Below the pieces are notes generated by a model. That model was not told where the DNA came from. It was given only the letters and a program-made list of their open reading frames with translations, and searched no databases. Both the position numbers and the translations under genes were made by a program. A DNA stretch of 64,000 nt. Origin: Chlorocebus sabaeus. Its lineage: Eukaryota; Chordata; Mammalia; Primates; Cercopithecidae. The DNA lies in contig NC_132912.1 of assembly GCF_047675955.1 (NCBI RefSeq), forward strand, positions 22,480,500 to 22,544,499, read 5' to 3'. Numbering within the stretch: the first letter of the stretch is position 1; each line of letters opens with the position of its first letter. Below are positions 12,055-24,020 of this stretch, piece after piece.

Positions 12055-13351
12055 CATGAATCTCACAACTTTAAGGTGTCTTCTAATTGATGGGACTCAT
12101 TTCCTATTAAAATGTGCTCTCCACCATTCTTCAAATAATGGATGTGTGCAGATCTCTCCATGGATGCTCCGGCCTTCATTTGCAGAAAAGCCGATGATCC
12201 ATCCAGCCGCACACTAGGAACCAGCAACACTGAGCAGGCCTTAGCAGGACTGAAGTTTTGGCTTTATGCACTCTGCATCCACCAGAGCCCTTTGCTCATT
12301 TAAAGGTGGATATCACTCACTGTGTGCGAATGCTCTGCCGAGGTTCCGAGGGTCTGTGGAAGACTCCAGGGAAGGAGGAATGAGGGGAAAATGATCAGTA
12401 AAACTGTAGGGAGGAGGTGTGATTGGAGAGGATGCTGAAGGAATGGCAGCAGCTGCATGGATGGAGAGATGGGGGAAAGATGTTCCTGGTGGCAGAGTTC
12501 ATGCTCATGGAACTGAAAGGTGATGTTAATCACTAGTTTAGGCGAGAGCATGGTTAGAGCAGAGGGTCCCTGTTGGAGAACTGTGGCATGTTTATTAGAG
12601 GGGCCTGTGACCAACTCAGGGAGGCTCCAGAATGTTTGAGGGAGGACACTGAATTCTGCCTTACAGGCCAGGGGGGCTGGGGGGCTAGGGGGCAGGTAGA
12701 GGCAGAGCCATTCACCTATTTTTAATGATGAGCTCAATATTTTAGAAAACGATGTCCATAACTAAGTGGGAGAAAGGGCAGGGAGCCTGAGCCAGCTCAG
12801 AAGCCATCTTAGACATCTGAGCTAGCCAGTGTCAGCTGTCTGTGCCCCTAGACCCCCCAGAAATGGGTCACACCTTTAGCAACTGTCCTGTTCATCACTC
12901 TACAAGAATGTTTCCTCAGGATGCTCACAGCTGCCATGCGGCTTCTCAGGTTGGATGGCTTTCTCTCTACCCTGGCCCCACCACCAATGGAGCAAAGCTA
13001 TGGTGTGGCAAGTCTAGTTTTATTTGACCATACTCGATATCCATCAGATGAGAAAAATGAACACTGGCATAGTGATTTAGAATTTGCTAGATATCTGGCA
13101 GTTCCTAGGTACCTGGGAACCATGACTGTCACTAGGCATCTTGTAAAATTGAGTATGACCATTCAAGACTACTCTATGTATGCAGGTCAGCGGACCATTG
13201 AGGGGATAATTTGTGCAAAGTTCTACTTAGTGGTTCACAGCTTCTTTTGGTAGAAGTGGTACAAGCCCCCTGGGACTTGGCATGGGGGCTGAAGGGGGTG
13301 AAAGTGGGTCATTTCAATGGAAAAGACAAGTCGTGCCTTCTACACCATTGC
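12055..13351. other. Unassigned sequence
   Basis: Frames at 12300-12737 (minus, 145 codons) and 12921-13253 (plus, 110 codons) have no recognisable domain or gene context, and I do not call them. No repeat was recognised. Confidence 0.35.
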
Positions 13352-13682
13352 CTTTTTTTTTTTTTTTAATTTTTTTTTGAGACAGGGTCCGCTCTGTTGC
13401 CCAGGCTGGAGTACAGTGGCATGATCATAGCTGGAGTGTAGTGGCATGATCATGGCTCACTCTAGTCTAGAACACCGGAGCTCAAGCTGTCCTCCTGCCT
13501 CAGCCTCCCAAGTAGCTGGGCTACAGGCATGTGCCACCACGCCTGGCTAATTTTTTTTATTTTCATAGAAACAGGATCTTGCTACATTGCCCAAGCTGTT
13601 TTCAAACTCCTGTCCTCAAGAAATCCTCCTACCTTGGCCTCCCAAAGGGCTGGGATTACAGGTATGAGCCACTGTGGCTGGC
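13352..13682 (-). mobile_element. Alu element, antisense, with a 25-bp internal tandem duplication
   Basis: A complete antisense Alu. The segment 13406-13430 is repeated at 13431-13455 with three differences, both copies beginning CTGGAGT, so the left monomer is 25 bases too long. Confidence 0.88.
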
Positions 13683-15016
13683 CAACTTTTGCATTTTTAT
13701 CTGTTTTCAAAAGACACAAACTGCCTTTCAGAACTGGCCATATTCCCAGGGAATAGTCACTTCACATCTCACAGTAGAAACACCCTACCTGAGGGGCCTG
13801 TGTGCAGAACATTCTGCAAAGACCCCCACAAAGGCCAAATGGGCTTTGCTGCAGGCTTAGACAGTGGACACAGCCTGCAGCTGTGGCCAGGGCAGCACTG
13901 AGTTTTTAAAATTTTGATGGGCATTCCCAGCATTGCCCTTTGCGTTTAAACTATTAGAGCCAATATAAAACACTATAAATTCAAATAAACTTGAAAGGAT
14001 TCATAGGCTATACATGGCTCCAGAGTCCCTACACAGAATCCTGTGGCCAGAGGGGCCTCTGTCTGGTCCTTGCGGTGGGGACTGTTTAATGTCCTGGTGA
14101 GGTTCTCAAGGGCGGGGGTGCAGCCTCAGACCAGGACTCGAATGGGCTAGAAAGTCTTTCTTCTCCCTCTCCGCTTCACTGCCCCAGCCTATTTTTCTCT
14201 CCTGTCTTTACTTGGAATGGAAAACAGCTGGCCAACCTCCTTCCTCCTTGAAGGTGGTTTTTGAACTCTGCCCTTTCTCATTTCCACCCACAGGCTTTGC
14301 CCCTTGTCACTTACTGGGCATCTGAAGTACCACATCAGCATGAAAACTCATTACCTGCCCACCTGGTTCCGCTGCCTCAGCTCCTTCTTGGAGGCAGGTG
14401 GCCTCTACAGGATGAATATGTTTAAAAGGAAAAAGAAAAAAGGAAAAAAAAGAAAAAAACCACTTCTTGTGTGTTGTTAGACTGGCTTCTTATTAGAGAC
14501 ACAATCCTCATTTCAGCCATGTATATTTAAGCCACACAAAGGAGCTCATGAATGGAAACATCTTTTTGTCAGGAATTGTCAGAGGCAGTGATTGAAAAAC
14601 TGTAAGCTGCCAGGGGATTGATCAGCCAGCTCGGGGAGACATCAGTATCGCTTAGTTACAGGCAGACGGTGTTTCCATTTTGCTTAGTTACACATATGCA
14701 GAGGCATTTCCTCTTTCCACATGGAAGAAGTCCTGCGTGGGGGAGTAGGTTCCATGGAGTGAGCCAGGGGTACCAAGGGCTGTTGGGCAGAGACCCTGCC
14801 CCTAGGGGCACACTGGCCTGGCTGTGGGAGCTGACTTGGGGAGGCATGTGTGTGGAATAGTGACAACCAGCAAGATCAGGAAGAAACCACCTGGCACTTA
14901 GTGATGCCACAGTGATCAGTGACAACATTCAGGTCTGGCACAGATGTCTGGGAAAAACTTTGGGGCCATGAAAGAATAATTCTGAATGTAATCCTCAAAT
15001 TAAGTATCAATTTCTG
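13683..15016. other. Unassigned sequence with an A-rich run
   Basis: An A-rich, G-interrupted stretch lies at about 14425-14460. Short overlapping frames between 14618 and 14928 occur on both strands and none shows family features. Confidence 0.35.
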
Positions 15017-15320
15017 CCAGGCGCCGTGGCTCACACCTGTAATCCCAGCTCTTTGGGAGGCCCAGCTGGGAGGATCACTTGAGGCCAGGAGTTCAAGACC
15101 AGCCTGGGCAATATAGCAAGATCCCATCTCTACAAATTAAAAAAAAATTTAGCCAGGTATGGTGGCGTGCATCTATAGTCCCAGTTACTCTGGAGGCTGA
15201 GGCAGGAGGATCATTTGAGCCCAGGAGTTTGAGGCTGCAGTGAGCTTTGATCACTCCACTGTACTCCAGTCTGGGTGACAGAATAAGACCCTATCTCTAA
15301 TTAAAAAGATAAATAAATTA
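15017..15320 (+). mobile_element. Alu element, sense, J-like
   Basis: It starts 'GCCAGGCGCCGTGGCTCAC', has a middle A-rich linker near 15138, and ends with an A/T-rich tail containing AAATAAATT-type text. Confidence 0.9.
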
Positions 15321-15336
15321 AAACATTAATTTCATT

Positions 15337-15448
15337 GGGAGGCTGAGGCAGGAGGATTGCTTGAACCCAGGAGTCTGAGGCTGCAGTGAGCTATGATTGC
15401 ACCACTGTCACCTGGGTGACAGAGTGAGACTCCGTATCTTTAAAAAAT
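15337..15448 (+). mobile_element. Alu right-monomer fragment, sense
   Basis: 'GGAGGCTGAGGCAGGAGG' through 'GTGACAGAGTGAGACTCC' directly follows the previous Alu. It may be a second insertion or a duplicated right monomer. Confidence 0.75.
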
Positions 15449-17203
15449 ACTGACTTCAGTGACTTTGGATTAATTAGTTTCATTTCCCTTATATCCCTCT
15501 CACATTTTGGAGAGAGAAATATGGAAAAAGAAGAGAGAAAAGAGGGGAGAGAGGGATAAAAGTTCTCAGACATTGGTGAAGTAACTGAAAGACTACAGGG
15601 TGAAATTAAATGCTGAGAAATGCGTTTGTCCCAGGTCATTTAAGTTGTTAAAATCGACTGTCACTGGATAGTAAAGAAAGAGCTGTTTAAACTTTGGCAG
15701 CTTGATAGACTTTTTAAAAAGCCTCTTTTGCAAGGTTGACTTTAACATAAATCTTGAGCAAGCATAACATGTAAACCACCACTCAGGGCCATTACAGTTA
15801 TGTTAAGGTTTTTATTTTCTCTCACCAGCGGGATTTCTCTCTCCACTGGTATTATATGTGCCTGCCAAAACCATATAAAAAGGCTTCATGGAGAAAAGTT
15901 TCCAGTGCCAGAAGCCAATCCAGTTTTTTCCCAGATCTGAAGTTTAACACCGGGCCTGGAAACTGTTAGGAAATAGATGTTACAAAAGATGCAGAGTGAG
16001 GGAAGCGGGGAGGGAAGATGAATGAATTCAATGTCCAGTGTTCCCAGGCTTCAGGGCAAAGGATGCAGATGCTTCAATTCATTACTGCGAGAGCTGAAGG
16101 GAGACAGAAGTTTGTGGTGTTTTTCAGTGACATTTATCTGCTTATCTGTCAGGAGTTTCTTTCTGTCAACAGGGATAAGCTGTTAAAAAACAAAACCACA
16201 TGCAACCCTGCAGCTCACAATAATCAGTATGTACCTTGGCACTTTTCACACATATTTATGCCAACACAAGTCATCTCGTTTCCTCTCTCCCTCTTAAAAT
16301 TCGGAATTACAGAGAGGACTGTACCAAAAAAAAGACTGTCTGTAGTAAATAGCTTTGGTGAAACACACACGTACACACACACACACACATCCTTCCTGTG
16401 GCATTTAGACTAAAACCAACCTGTCTAGAGCTGACAGTCATATTTTTATATTGTGACATGGGCTACATATTCAGGACCATCGAGATAGATAAGAATTTTG
16501 AAGGCCCCCGTGATTCTACTGAGTGAGGAAGGCTTTGTTTGGCTCCAGGCTCTGTTCTCAGGACAATGGGCTGTGAGTGATATATGCAAATATGTCCTTT
16601 TCCCATTACTGGAAGTGACCTTTATTATTAGATTGGAATAGCAACATCAATTCTTGGGTTAATACGACTTATTGGCCTAAAGGGAGGGAACACGTTCTCC
16701 TAGCAAGATTTAAAAACTGAGAATTAGGTACAATTCTTGCCTTCACCGTAGCTAGAGGATCCTAGTGTGACATTGGAGAAATGCATTACCTTTGTGTGTC
16801 TCATTTGCTCTGTTTGGAGAGGGAAACCACCTCTCCCAGGAGCATTATGAGCCTTTATTAAGGGTTTCCCAAAAAAGCTGGAAGAGACTGATTCCTGCAG
16901 AACAATATTTGGATTACTTTAAGCCCCAGTGCCATGGAGGAGGCCAGATTCAGAGAAAAGCATGTCAGTAAAAATCATTATTGATGAAGTCAACAGTTAC
17001 TGCTTATTGGAAAGATGGTCCTGTTGCAACTAAATAGAGAAAGCACAAGAAGGTAATTTCCCTGATGGGATGGTGTTGCCTTGCCAAGCAAACTACTACT
17101 ATCCCTAGCCATCCGGTAAGCCGGCATCATGAGGCCTTTAACAATGAGTCTAAGTATCATTTAAGTGCTCTTTTCAGACTCCAGTCTTGGTTATTTAATT
17201 ATT
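15449..17203. other. Largely unique sequence
   Basis: A short (CA)n tract lies at about 16366-16390. The plus-strand frame 16018-16413 (131 codons) ends inside that repeat and shows no domain. No gene is supported. Confidence 0.35.
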
Positions 17204-17517
17204 TGGAGATGGAGCCTCATTCTGTTGCCCAGGCTGGAGTGCAGTGGTGGGATCTTGGCTCACTGCAACCTCTGCCTCCTGGGTTCAAGTGATTCTCCTG
17301 CCTCGGCCTCCTGAATAGCTGGGATTACAGGCACCCACCACCATGCCTGGCTAATTGTTTGTTTGTTTGTTTGTTTGTTTTTGTTTTGTATTTCTTAGTA
17401 GAGGTGGGCTTTCACCATGTTGGCCAAGCTGGGTCTTGAACTCCTGACCTTAGATGATCCGCCCGCCTTGGTCTCTCAAAGTGCTGGGGTTACAGGTGTG
17501 AGCCACCATGCCCGGCC
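17204..17517 (-). mobile_element. Alu element, antisense, S-like
   Basis: A full antisense dimer with fewer changes than the J copies nearby. It runs from 'GGAGATGGAGCCTCATTCTG' to 'GCCACCATGCCCGGCC', with a (GTTT)n expansion of the middle linker at about 17357-17382. Confidence 0.9.
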
Positions 17518-19384
17518 TCATCTTAGTTATTTATTTGCCCCATGATAACACTTTACGTTTTAAAAATGCCTTAAAATAACCTGATCAGTTTTTCCAAGTC
17601 AAAATATATTAAGAGGCAGGGAGAAAAAGACTAACCTTAAAGACAGAAAGGCAAGTTAGTGTGTACTGACAAGTAACTCGGAGTCACTAGCAAAGTGAGC
17701 ACAGATGAATGGGGTACACTTTTTAGGAGTCTGGGATTTCAAAAGAAGCAAATTAAAAGTAGTGATGTCATTGAAAGGAAGAAAGCACTGGCCACTGTGA
17801 GAGGAGGGTTGGGACACTTTAAGTCAAAAAACCAAACAAACAAAAGTAAAGACAAGGTCTGCAACTGTGTGAACATTTACACAGTGTGCCCTCATGGTCT
17901 ACAGATAAATTGCTGTTTTAAAGCTCACCTGAAGTGTACCATCAAAAGAAGTTAAGATATCTCTTTGCTAAAATATCCTTCTACGTAAAAGAGGCATTTT
18001 TGGCTGGGTTTCCCATCCTTTGGGTTAAAATGATTAAGGATGTAATTGCTTAGGAAGTAATCCTATTATTTCAGATTTCATGCATAATAAATCTTTTTTC
18101 CTAATTTGAGGAATTATGAAGGGAAAATGAGATTCTCTGGTACATTTATTTTTGAAAGAACACTTGATAGATGTTGGAACTTCTAAGCAGCTCTGGTCAG
18201 GAAGAGGGTCTTAGCACCGGATTGAGAATTCCGTCTTGCAGGGTGAATATGTGAAACCCACGTGACAGTCAAATGAGGTGATGTCTACTTTTGGTTTAGA
18301 GCATAACATCACCATAAAAACCTGACTTTTTAGAAGCAGGGCATAAAGGAATACTCTGTTTCATTAAAACCTCTAATATTACTCATGGGAAGTTGGGCAT
18401 TTGAGCAAATGTCTTGTCTTAAGCATTTAATAGTAAATTTGCACACCTAAGCATTTAACAGTAAATTTGCACACCTGTGAGAAGTTTGGGGAAACAGGGC
18501 CTGCCTTTATTTCATGGTTTTGGTCACAAATAACCAGACAAGAAGGTGATTCTAAACAGAGGAGAAGCAAAGGACGGATGGGTCAGGGGAGGTGTTGGAT
18601 GAATAGAGGAATTGCAAGTATCTTGGAGCTCCCAGTACCTAGGGCAGACACTAATAAAGATTTGTTGCATAGATGGATGACTGGACAGACAGAGTGAAAG
18701 GTTTTGTGGCCTCAAAGAAAGGTCAGTCACTGCTTTTTCTTGTAGATTCTCTTCTCTTCCCCCACGATTGGGAAGTGGGGACTTCTGATTAAGTTGATTA
18801 ATATGCCCTAAACGAACTACTTAATGTCAAAAAAAAAGTGTTCAAAGGCCTTAATAACATTCACACCACACAGACCAAGCCAACCATGATTTATGTGGCT
18901 CTTTGGTGAGTCATAAAGCCCTGAGGACACTGCAGTGCCTGGGTGTCATTTATCACCACGCAGCTTAGCAAAAGTATTCTGCGAACTCTTGTTTTCAGAA
19001 AACTTTAATTCTGGAGGACTAGTAATTTCTTTTATTTACATTTTAATTTTTATTTTTAGATGATGAAACATGCTGTTCTTTATACTTGAAATTTTGGCAA
19101 GAGTATTTTGCATGTTGCGGGCGTGGACACCAGTGTCGACCTTTGTGGATGGGTTTGGCCTTTGCTAAGTGGGATTCTCCTTGGGGGTCTGCCGGGGCTC
19201 TGTGGGAAAGGGACCCTCTGTAAGTGAGAAGATTTAAGCCACAAACAATAAAATGGAGGTTTTGGAATTTGTGTTTTGAGTTTTTTCTTTGTAACTTTCA
19301 CTTTATAGTTTAATGGGATAAACATCCTTTTTTCTTATGCCTTTTAAACTTCTTCATTGCTTCTCAAAAATATTTTTAGGAAGT
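17518..19384. other. Unassigned sequence with a small tandem duplication and an L2-like scrap
   Basis: 18421-18448 and 18449-18476 are tandem 28-base copies with one difference. Text at about 18630-18680 ('CCTAGGGCAGACACTAATAA') resembles an L2 end. No gene was recognised. Confidence 0.4.
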
Positions 19385-19540
19385 TTTTTTTTTTTTTTTT
19401 TTTTTGGTTGGTTGGTTTTTTAGAGATGGGATCTCACTATGTTGCCCAGGCTGGACTCAAAACTCCTGAGCTCAAGGGATCCTCCTGCCTCAGCCTCCCA
19501 AGTAGCTGGGACCACAGGTGTGCTACATCATGACCAGGAA
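19385..19540 (-). mobile_element. Free-left-Alu-monomer-like fragment, antisense
   Basis: A long T run at 19386-19405 is followed by one antisense monomer, from 'GTTGCCCAGGCTGG' to 'AGTAGCTGGGACCACAGG'. The second monomer is absent. Confidence 0.7.
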
Positions 19541-20574
19541 ATTTGTATTATTTGACTTTTATAATTTAGTGAAACATCTAAGGATAATTTATTCACAACA
19601 TCCAAGAAGCTGGATGTCCACACAAGAATTCTTCCTACCCCTCATGTCTGTCTCTCCCTAAGATAGAGCAGGCCCATCAACATGGTTTCCTTGAATTCCT
19701 ATTTGAACAGTTTATTTTTCCTGAGTTGTATAATAGATCTTCAAAAGAACACTCCAACAGAGGATCTGCACACATTTTACCTTTAGAGAAAAATCAGAGT
19801 GGAAGCCAATACCCAGAAAAGGTTTTAGGAAGATATTGAGCAAGTGGCTAGATGTTAGATGATGAGGCAATATGAGAATGAAGAAAACCATATCTTGAGT
19901 GTTGTTAAGACAGCTTCAGATAAAACTCTCATTCTGACAGAAAACCCATCAGCAATGTGTACCTCAGGTCCTGGGAAGCTGTTTTTCTGTCACTGGAGGT
20001 GAGAGTCTCTAACACGATCTACCTGGGAGAAACGCCTGTTGGAAAGCTGGCGGGAGGCTGAACAGTCAGCTAGAATGCCTTACCTGCCCTGTTTTCTCTT
20101 CCTTTTTGTCAGAGCCCAGGCTTCCTGAGGAATTCCATTGGTTCCATAAAGTTATGATCTTCTCATCAGTATGTTGCTTTCTGTTACTGCTGAAAAGACA
20201 TTACTCCCTCTATGGTACGATCGGATTCTACTTAGTGACGAACCTGGGAACCTAACTTTGTCTTACATACAAATCAAATCATAATATCCAAACATTGACC
20301 TTGGGCTGACATTAGAGTAGAAGTGGCTGACCTTGCTCTGAAACATCTATGAGATAGAAGAAAGGAAGTTTAAAAGAAAGAACGAGAGGGAAGGACAATG
20401 TTCTGAAAATATGGTTCATAAATAGGAAGGAACAAAAATGAGGCATAAAGACAGAGCACTGACGTATCTATAACTCTATAGCATCTGTGATATCATACCC
20501 GTCTATAAGGCAGTTGGTTGTATGAACATGGATTCCATTATTCTGTCTAATAGGAAAATTTTATGAATACCCAC
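19541..20574. other. Unassigned sequence
   Basis: No gene or repeat was recognised. Confidence 0.35.
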
Positions 20575-20750
20575 AGTCCTGAATGGATGTGCTACGTCCT
20601 AAAACTAGTGCATAATATAAGCTATCTCAGGTAATCACTAAAACAACCATGTAATGTGGAAACTGAATCTCTGAAGCCTTCCCAGGGTCATGCTGCAAGG
20701 GCTGGGATTCAACTTCAGGTTTAAAGGAGTTTAAAGTCTGTGCTTTCTTT
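20575..20750 (+). repeat. MIR 3' half
   Basis: 'TATCTCAGGTAATCACTAAA', 'CCCAGGGTCATGCTGCAAGG' and 'GCTGGGATTCAACTTCAGG' follow the order of the MIR 3' half (lymph-node-style 'GGTCACACAGC...GGGATTCGAACC' text, decayed). Confidence 0.6.
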
Positions 20751-20924
20751 ACTATGGGATATACACGGACAGACATGAGGCTTTGCACTTGGAATCTGGA
20801 GTATGTTGGGAAGACACATATCTATCTATAGGCAGCAAGCAGAGGCCAGAGGCCCAGATCCTTAGTGAGAGGGTGCCCCCAGTCCTCCCGTGCTGGCATG
20901 GTGTTGCAGTTGTCTTCCAAGCTA

Positions 20925-21020
20925 GCCTGTAAACTGCCATAGTTCGTTGACTTTTTACAATGTCAGCGGCTCTCACAAGGCTTAACCCATAGTAGGAACC
21001 CAATAAAAGTTTGCTCAATG
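20925..21020 (+). repeat. L2 3' end
   Basis: 'CCCATAGTAGGAACCCAATA' and 'AAGTTTGCTCAATGGGA' match the L2 terminal region in order. Confidence 0.5.
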
Positions 21021-21949
21021 GGATTATGACATAAATTCTGTATAATCAAGTCTTGGAAGTCTGCCCTGTCTGTTCATCTAGAGATCTTGTTTCTTGGCAG
21101 CATTGACTCTGTGGCAGCCCTGGTTTATGGGCGTCTGGGACACCTACTCTGATGGCCCAACCCAGCCTGCCCACGCAGCCCGCTCGCTTCCTCTGCTGTC
21201 TGTTAGAGCTGCTCCCAGCACTAACATCGGGGCTGCTGTTGACATCTGATTCACACGTCTCGATTGTTTTTGCCCCTGTGAGAATTATGGTTGGGGAATA
21301 ACAAATAAATGAAAATAAGTGAGAAAATAAAAATGAGAAAGAAGAGTCAAATGGGGGAGATTCAACACCCTCTTTTGTGCAAGTAAAGTTGTAAGTGCTG
21401 AGTGGACATTTGCTCAAAGAATAACGAGGAGGTGAGTCGACATCTGGTACCATCACTGACGCTCATGATTAAATTCAGCCACGGGAATGTCCAGCCAATC
21501 AACCAATCATCACCCGGGTGTTGCCAGATTTATGGGATCTGCTTCAGGGTGCTGAGAAGGTGGAAGTGAGAATTAACTCATTGTTCTCTCTGCTTAACAC
21601 ACAGGCAGAGATTTCCAGGAGCAAAACCACCAGGAGGAATGAGAGTTAATCACAGGTTTGGTCTGCTTTGTGAACATCTTCCTGTCCTCTCTTCTTTTTG
21701 GGAGCCCTTTGAAGCATCAACAGTTGGCCATTTCCCCCATCACAGAGCAGGCTCCGAGAAATCACACCTTGGAGGGAATGCAGCCTCTAGAGATGGGCAG
21801 TCCAGGAAACTTCCAGGCTCCCCCGACCATTGAGCCTCACTGCCTTCCTTATTTTGATGGAAAGAAATTCCCAGAACAAGGGAGATAGTGAGTGCTCCAA
21901 GTGATGACAAATAACATTTTAAAAGTCAAAGGTCTTTCCCTTGATTTCA
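21021..21949. other. Unassigned sequence
   Basis: A minus-strand frame at 21046-21456 (136 codons) and short plus-strand frames near 21640-21890 have no recognisable features. No gene call. Confidence 0.35.
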
Positions 21950-22295
21950 ATATCATCACTTTTCTAAAGAGTTGTGATTTAATTTGTATTCTGAACTAGG
22001 TAAATAACATGCAAAAGGTACAAAAGGATACATAGTGGAGAGGAAGTCTCCTTCCCACCTGTTTCCTTCCCCTCCCCGGGGGCAGTCACTGAAACTGGTT
22101 TCCTGTGTTTTCTCCCCGAGATACTCTCTGTATCTACAGTCTGTATGTCTATGTATACGTCTGAAACACACATGGACTTGTCCTCTATACACTTTGGCAC
22201 CATGGTTTTTTTTTTTTTCCCCCCCTCACTTTTTGGTTAATTTTGGACACATCATTCTAACAAGTAACACTAAAACGTGCATCCTCACATTTTTT
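21950..22295 (-). mobile_element. Possible L1M 3'UTR fragment, antisense
   Basis: 'GCAAAAGGTACAAAAGGATA' and the following text resemble an old L1-derived region that resumes past the Alu at 22296. The family is uncertain. Confidence 0.35.
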
Positions 22296-22597
22296 TTTCG
22301 TTTTTTTTTATTGTCCAACACGGAGTCTCGTTTTGAGGCCCAGGCTTGAGTGCAGTGGTGCAATCTCGGCTCACTGCAACCTCTGCCTTCTGGGTTCAAG
22401 CGATTCTCCTCCTTAGCCTCCTGAGTAGCTGGGTCTATGGGCATGTGCCACGATGCTTGGCTAATTTTTGGCATTTTTAGTAAAGATGGGGTTTCACCAT
22501 GTTAGCTAGGTTGGTCATGAACTCCTGACCTCAAGCAATCTGCCCGCCTCGGCCTTCCAAAGTGCTGGGATTACAGGCGTGAGCCAGTGCACCCGGC
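22296..22597 (-). mobile_element. Alu element, antisense, S-like
   Basis: A full dimer from a T run to 'GAGCCAGTGCACCCGGCC', with the diagnostic 'CTCACTGCAACCTCTGCC' and 'AAAGTGCTGGGATTACAGGC'. Confidence 0.9.
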
Positions 22598-22599
22598 CC

Positions 22600-22860
22600 A
22601 TCCCTATTGTTTTTAAGGACTGGAGTGTGGTTGTCCCTTTCTTGGATAACATCTCATTTATTTAACAGTCCTCTTCTACCAGACATGGAAGTTACTTTCC
22701 ACATTTACTATTACAAATAGCGCTTCAGTGAATGTGCAGACATTATTTCACATGTGTTTGAGTGTGTATGTCAGATATATTCCTATCAGAGGAATTGCCA
22801 TGTCAAGGGAGTAAACTGAGTACCATCATTTGCAGACATGATCCAGTGTATGCTGCTTCA
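22600..22860 (-). mobile_element. Possible L1M fragment, antisense
   Basis: 'GAATTGCCATGTCAAGGGAG' and surrounding text resemble antisense L1M 3' sequence, probably the continuation of the fragment before the Alu. Confidence 0.35.
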
Positions 22861-22902
22861 TCATGTTCAGCCTTCTAATACTCTTGGCCTTCAACATTTT
22901 TT

Positions 22903-23037
22903 TTTTTTTTTTAATTATACAGGGTCCTGCTTGGTTGTCCAGGCTGGAGTGCAGTGGCACAGGGGTCACTGCAGCCTCAACCTCCTGGGCTCCAGTGAGT
23001 ATCCTGCCTCAGCCTCCTGGCTCATTTTTTAATTTTT
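22903..23037 (-). mobile_element. Left part of an Alu split by L1-A
   Basis: A T run is followed by 'CCAGGCTGGAGTGCAGTGGC' and the antisense left monomer, ending at 'CTCAGCCTCCTGGCTCATTT'. The right monomer reappears at 33435 on the far side of the L1, so L1-A landed in the Alu middle linker. Confidence 0.85.
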
Positions 23038-23522
23038 ATTTATTTTATTTTTATTTTTTATTATACTTTAAGTTCTGGGGTACATGTGCACAACATGCAG
23101 GTTTGTTACACCCATCAACTTGTCATTTACATTAGGTATTTCTCCTAATTCTATCCCTCCCCCAACCCCCCACCCCCTGACAGGCCCCAGTGTGTGATGG
23201 TCCCCTCCCTGTGTCTATGTGTTCTCATTGTTCAACTCCCACTTATGAGTGAAAACATGTAGTGTTTGGTTTTCTGTTCCTGTGTTACTTTGCTGAAAAT
23301 GATGGTTTCCATTTTCATTCATGTCCCTGCAAAGGCCATGAACTCATCCTTTTTTATGGCTGCATAGTATTCCATGGTGTATATGTGCCACATTTTCTTT
23401 ATCTAGTCTATCATTGATGGGCATTTGGGTGGGTTCCAAGAATTTGCTATTGTGAACAGTGCTGCAATAAACATGCGTGTACATATGTCTTTATAGTAGA
23501 ATGATTTATAATCGTTTGGGTA

Positions 23523-23528
23523 TATACT
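23523..23528. repeat. Target-site duplication of the provirus, left copy
   Basis: TATACT directly precedes the left LTR and is repeated at 27672-27677 directly after the right LTR. A 6-bp duplication is normal for betaretroviral integration. Confidence 0.9.
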
Positions 23529-23984
23529 TATCCCGGCCCGCGGGATCGTCGAAGCAGGCCCTGGAGGAGGGAGTGGGAATTTGGGGAACAAGAGACACGA
23601 GAAATGGAGACAAGACAGTGCTCTGATCAAGTCTCATTTAATGGCAGTAATGCAGTGCCTTATATACACTTGGAGAGGAAGGGGTTGGGCCAAGGCGGAA
23701 ATGATCTCATTTCAGAGGGCGCAGCCAGGCAGGTTTCGGTTTCAACCGTCGGTCGTCATGTTGCGCCTGCGCTAGGAAGTAACAATTTTGCTACGAAGTA
23801 ACAATTTTTGGGCGCGCGGGAAAGATGGGTGAAGAAGAAGCAGGAAGAGCGCCATCTTGTGCGAGGTATTTAATACAGGGAAAAAGACAAATCTGGGAAG
23901 GAGGTGAGAGGTGGAAATGAATAGAGCTCAGGCGTCTAATCGTCAATAATTACTCGCTATGGCTGGGGCGCGCAGCTCTGGACA
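23529..23984 (-). repeat. 3' LTR of the provirus
   Basis: 456 bp. It begins TGTCC on the minus strand (23984) and ends GGGATA (23529), so the outer dinucleotide is TA instead of the usual CA. It has TATATAA at 23660-23666 and the polyadenylation signal ATTAAA at 23637-23642. A 19-20-base direct repeat (ATTGTTACTTC core) lies at 23772-23810 in U3. Confidence 0.95.
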
Positions 23985-23986
23985 GG

Positions 23987-23997
23987 TCCCCCTTTTT
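23987..23997 (-). promoter_or_regulatory. Polypurine tract
   Basis: AAAAAGGGGGA on the minus strand lies two bases before the 3' LTR start. It is the expected primer for plus-strand DNA synthesis. Confidence 0.85.
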
Positions 23998-24020
23998 ATT
24001 GTTTTATGACAAGAAAACGA

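Noticed and set aside
12300..12737. 145-codon minus-strand frame
   Set aside because: No domain, no splice or promoter context, low-complexity Ser/Leu/Pro composition. Treated as chance.
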